A stretch of DNA of 16,258 bases from Planctomycetaceae bacterium (GTDB lineage Bacteria; Planctomycetota; Phycisphaerae; Phycisphaerales; SM1A02), in NCBI GenBank assembly GCA_947474205.1, contig CANJIC010000016.1, positions 1-16,258 on the forward strand. The letters are read 5' to 3'. How positions within the stretch are numbered: position 1 is the stretch's first letter; each line of letters opens with the position of its first letter. This document shows positions 15,088 to 16,258 of the stretch, in pieces. A program made the position numbers and the translations under genes. The notes under the pieces were generated by a model. It ran no database searches. It worked only from the letters and a program-made list of their open reading frames with translations, and was not told the origin of the DNA.

Positions 15088-15337
15088 CGCAGGGTTTCAC
15101 TAAAACTTTGCTGGCGACGGAGCCGCACAAGCCAACGCGCGTTCGCTCCACTTCAATAATGCATGGCGCGCCCGCCTTGCACACTTTCAATTCGCATGAT
15201 TCATGAACTCCCATGGCGCGAAGCAGTCCGCGATCGGCCTCGCTCAGCGTGTTCAATGATTCGGCGTCAATCACCGCTCGTTGTCCGCGCAATAATTGTG
15301 TCAAAGGAATGCGGGCGCCATCACCTGTTCCATTCAT
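15068..15337 (-). CDS. feoA: Ferrous iron transport protein A (SH3-like)
   Basis: Small cytoplasmic SH3-like partner that activates FeoB. From ATG 15337 it has 89 residues, close to the usual 75-90. It shows IPLTQLLRGQRAVID, the GLLRAMGVHESCELKVCKAGAPCIIEVERTRVGL core typical of FeoA (LxxMGxxxGxxVxV...PxxxxxxxxxxxL), and an ASKVLVKP strand. It has six cysteines and ends in a CxxC (PCDGCPAA), unlike E. coli FeoA. The open frame extends to 15439, and the ATG at 15364 is an alternative; neither has a Shine-Dalgarno site. The final 20 bp overlap feoB, consistent with coupled translation. Confidence 0.9.
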   Translation of the reverse strand: MNGTGDGARIPLTQLLRGQRAVIDAESLNTLSEADRGLLRAMGVHESCELKVCKAGAPCIIEVERTRVGLCGSVASKVLVKPCDGCPAA

Positions 15338-15373
15338 TTGAAGTGTTGAGGAAAGAATAACCATTGACCATGT

Positions 15374-15402
15374 AGTGTATGAATGCTGCGAGCAAGGAGC
15401 AA
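15374..15402 (-). promoter_or_regulatory. Candidate sigma-70-like promoter for the feo genes
   Basis: On the minus strand TTGCTC (15402-15397) and TACACT (15379-15374) are separated by 17 bp. The expected transcription start near 15367 would leave about 30 nt before the ATG at 15337. Matches to consensus are partial (3/6 and 4/6). I see no convincing Fur-box palindrome here. Confidence 0.22.
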
Positions 15403-15444
15403 GAACAAATTGGATAGCTTCAGAAAGAACGTGTGACAACTATT

Positions 15445-16200
15445 TCATTTAGTTGGAGCAGAGATCGCGGAACTTTTTTCAAGAAATAGACGTGGGGAAG
15501 TTATTTTAAACCTGAAGGAGATACATGGACCAATCAGCGGAGGATTATCAAAAGTATTGGGTTCAAGCATGGTCGGATCCAAATTCAACATGGGTTCAAT
15601 GGTGGCGTTCAGGGTCCAAATCACATTTGAAGCCGGCAATGTCGCACCTAATTGCGGAGCATTGCTGTTGGAAATAGTCAGGGCGACGGGTCGGCCAAAA
15701 TTATTTTTATTGTCAACTGATACGCATTGAAATTGAACTTCTTTATTTGAATTGGCAAGGACGTTCATTTCAGTGATTCGGCCTCGCCACACAATTTGAT
15801 ATTTGCTGCGATTGATCATGGCGAGCCAACTCTTGGCTTTGTCAAGATACGATTTGCGCGTCGATTCGGTGTCCTTCTCTTGCGGAAGGGGGACACGTTC
15901 TTGATTCATATCCTCGCTGAATTTTTTCTGAAAGAAATCCAAGACCGCGATTGGATTCCCCATCAAATCTGTGGTTGGATCCAGTGGAGTCGACACGCGT
16001 GGCGCCGGGGTGGTGGCCTTCAGAGACGCGCCCTCGAGTTCCTTAATGCGCTTCTGAGCCGCCGCAAGATCGTCACGCAACTTTTGATTTTCCGTCTGCA
16101 CGGCCAGCAATTTTTCAGCGTCCGTCTGGACGGTCTGCATCGCGTTGGCTGTGCGAGCCGTGGAGGCGAAAAGAATTGCGCAAAGAAAAATGGCTTTCAT
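15445..16200 (-). CDS. Exported coiled-coil protein of unknown function
   Basis: No family is recognised. The 251-residue product starts with a signal peptide (MKAIFLCAILFASTARTANA, cleavage near residue 20). A heptad-like charged helix (residues about 26-56, EKLLAVQTENQKLRDDL...KRIKELE) suggests a short coiled coil. After a Pro/Thr-rich linker and a second polar helical stretch, the last 115 residues look beta-rich, starting at YQIVWRGRITEMNVLANS and containing two Cys (FQCV, GPCIS), which might pair after export. The ATG at 16200 fits the signal peptide and has AGGA-like sequences upstream; an in-frame ATG at 16221 would add MGRIIRN. Base composition looks AT-richer by eye than the neighbours. 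It precedes feoA by 107 bp (81 bp with the alternative feoA start). Confidence 0.72.
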   Translation of the reverse strand: MKAIFLCAILFASTARTANAMQTVQTDAEKLLAVQTENQKLRDDLAAAQKRIKELEGASLKATTPAPRVSTPLDPTTDLMGNPIAVLDFFQKKFSEDMNQERVPLPQEKDTESTRKSYLDKAKSWLAMINRSKYQIVWRGRITEMNVLANSNKEVQFQCVSVDNKNNFGRPVALTISNSNAPQLGATLPASNVIWTLNATIEPMLNLDPTMLEPNTFDNPPLIGPCISFRFKITSPRLFLEKSSAISAPTK

Positions 16201-16226
16201 ATTCCTGATAATCCTACCCATTCGAA

Positions 16227-16249
16227 ATAGCCATGTGTTTGTTGGCTAT
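16227..16249. repeat. Inverted repeat upstream of the coiled-coil protein gene
   Basis: ATAGCCA (16227-16233) and TGGCTAT (16243-16249) are exact complements around a 9-nt spacer. It lies 27 bp upstream of the ATG at 16200 and only 5 bp from the alternative start at 16221. It could be an operator or a 5' leader hairpin; the AT-rich TTATTAAGG follows towards the window edge. The symmetry is certain, the role unknown. Confidence 0.4.
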
Positions 16250-16258
16250 CCTTAATAA

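Overview
This is a stretch of bacterial chromosome with tightly packed, mostly housekeeping genes. I see no rRNA, tRNA, CRISPR array, transposase or prophage. The lineage is inferred. A KdsD-type arabinose-5-phosphate isomerase points to a cell with a Gram-negative-like envelope. Scarce Shine-Dalgarno sites, a TlpA-type exported thioredoxin with a long N-terminal domain, a fused FAD/Fe-S oxidoreductase of the YdiJ type and a small 'LEPRG...GDTPAVV' protein together resemble Planctomycetota, perhaps Phycisphaerae. No phylogenetic marker here proves it.

Left part, plus strand (2-7119): the 3' end of a cinA-type gene overlaps folK (folate synthesis). A 78-bp gap with a perfect 9-bp hairpin follows. 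Then come an exported TlpA-like thioredoxin, an exported protein that looks like the same N-terminal domain without the thioredoxin, a ~1030-residue FAD plus Fe-S dehydrogenase, and a stand-alone response-regulator receiver. These may be co-transcribed.

Middle (7120-9859): a minus-strand group reads kdsD, then a STAS-domain anti-sigma-factor antagonist 3 bp later, then two small genes of 37 and 67 codons. The 37-codon one is tentative. A 47-bp divergent gap separates kdsD from scpA (chromosome segregation, plus strand), whose stop codon touches that of the convergent dacB.

Right part, minus strand (9860-16200): an exported coiled-coil protein of unknown function, then feoA, feoB, a small FeoB-associated Cys-containing membrane protein, an HI0933/YhiN-family flavoprotein, and a PBP4-type D-Ala-D-Ala carboxypeptidase (dacB). 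From feoA to the flavoprotein the genes overlap or abut, so they form one ferrous iron uptake transcription unit; dacB follows after 39 bp.

No clearly new multi-gene system is evident. The observations most worth following are the FeoB G4 motif lacking its Asn, the Cys-rich FeoA with a terminal CxxC next to a Cys-containing membrane partner and a coupled flavoprotein, the kdsD-STAS pairing, the paired LolA-like exported proteins, and small genes in the 7.2-7.65 kb gap.
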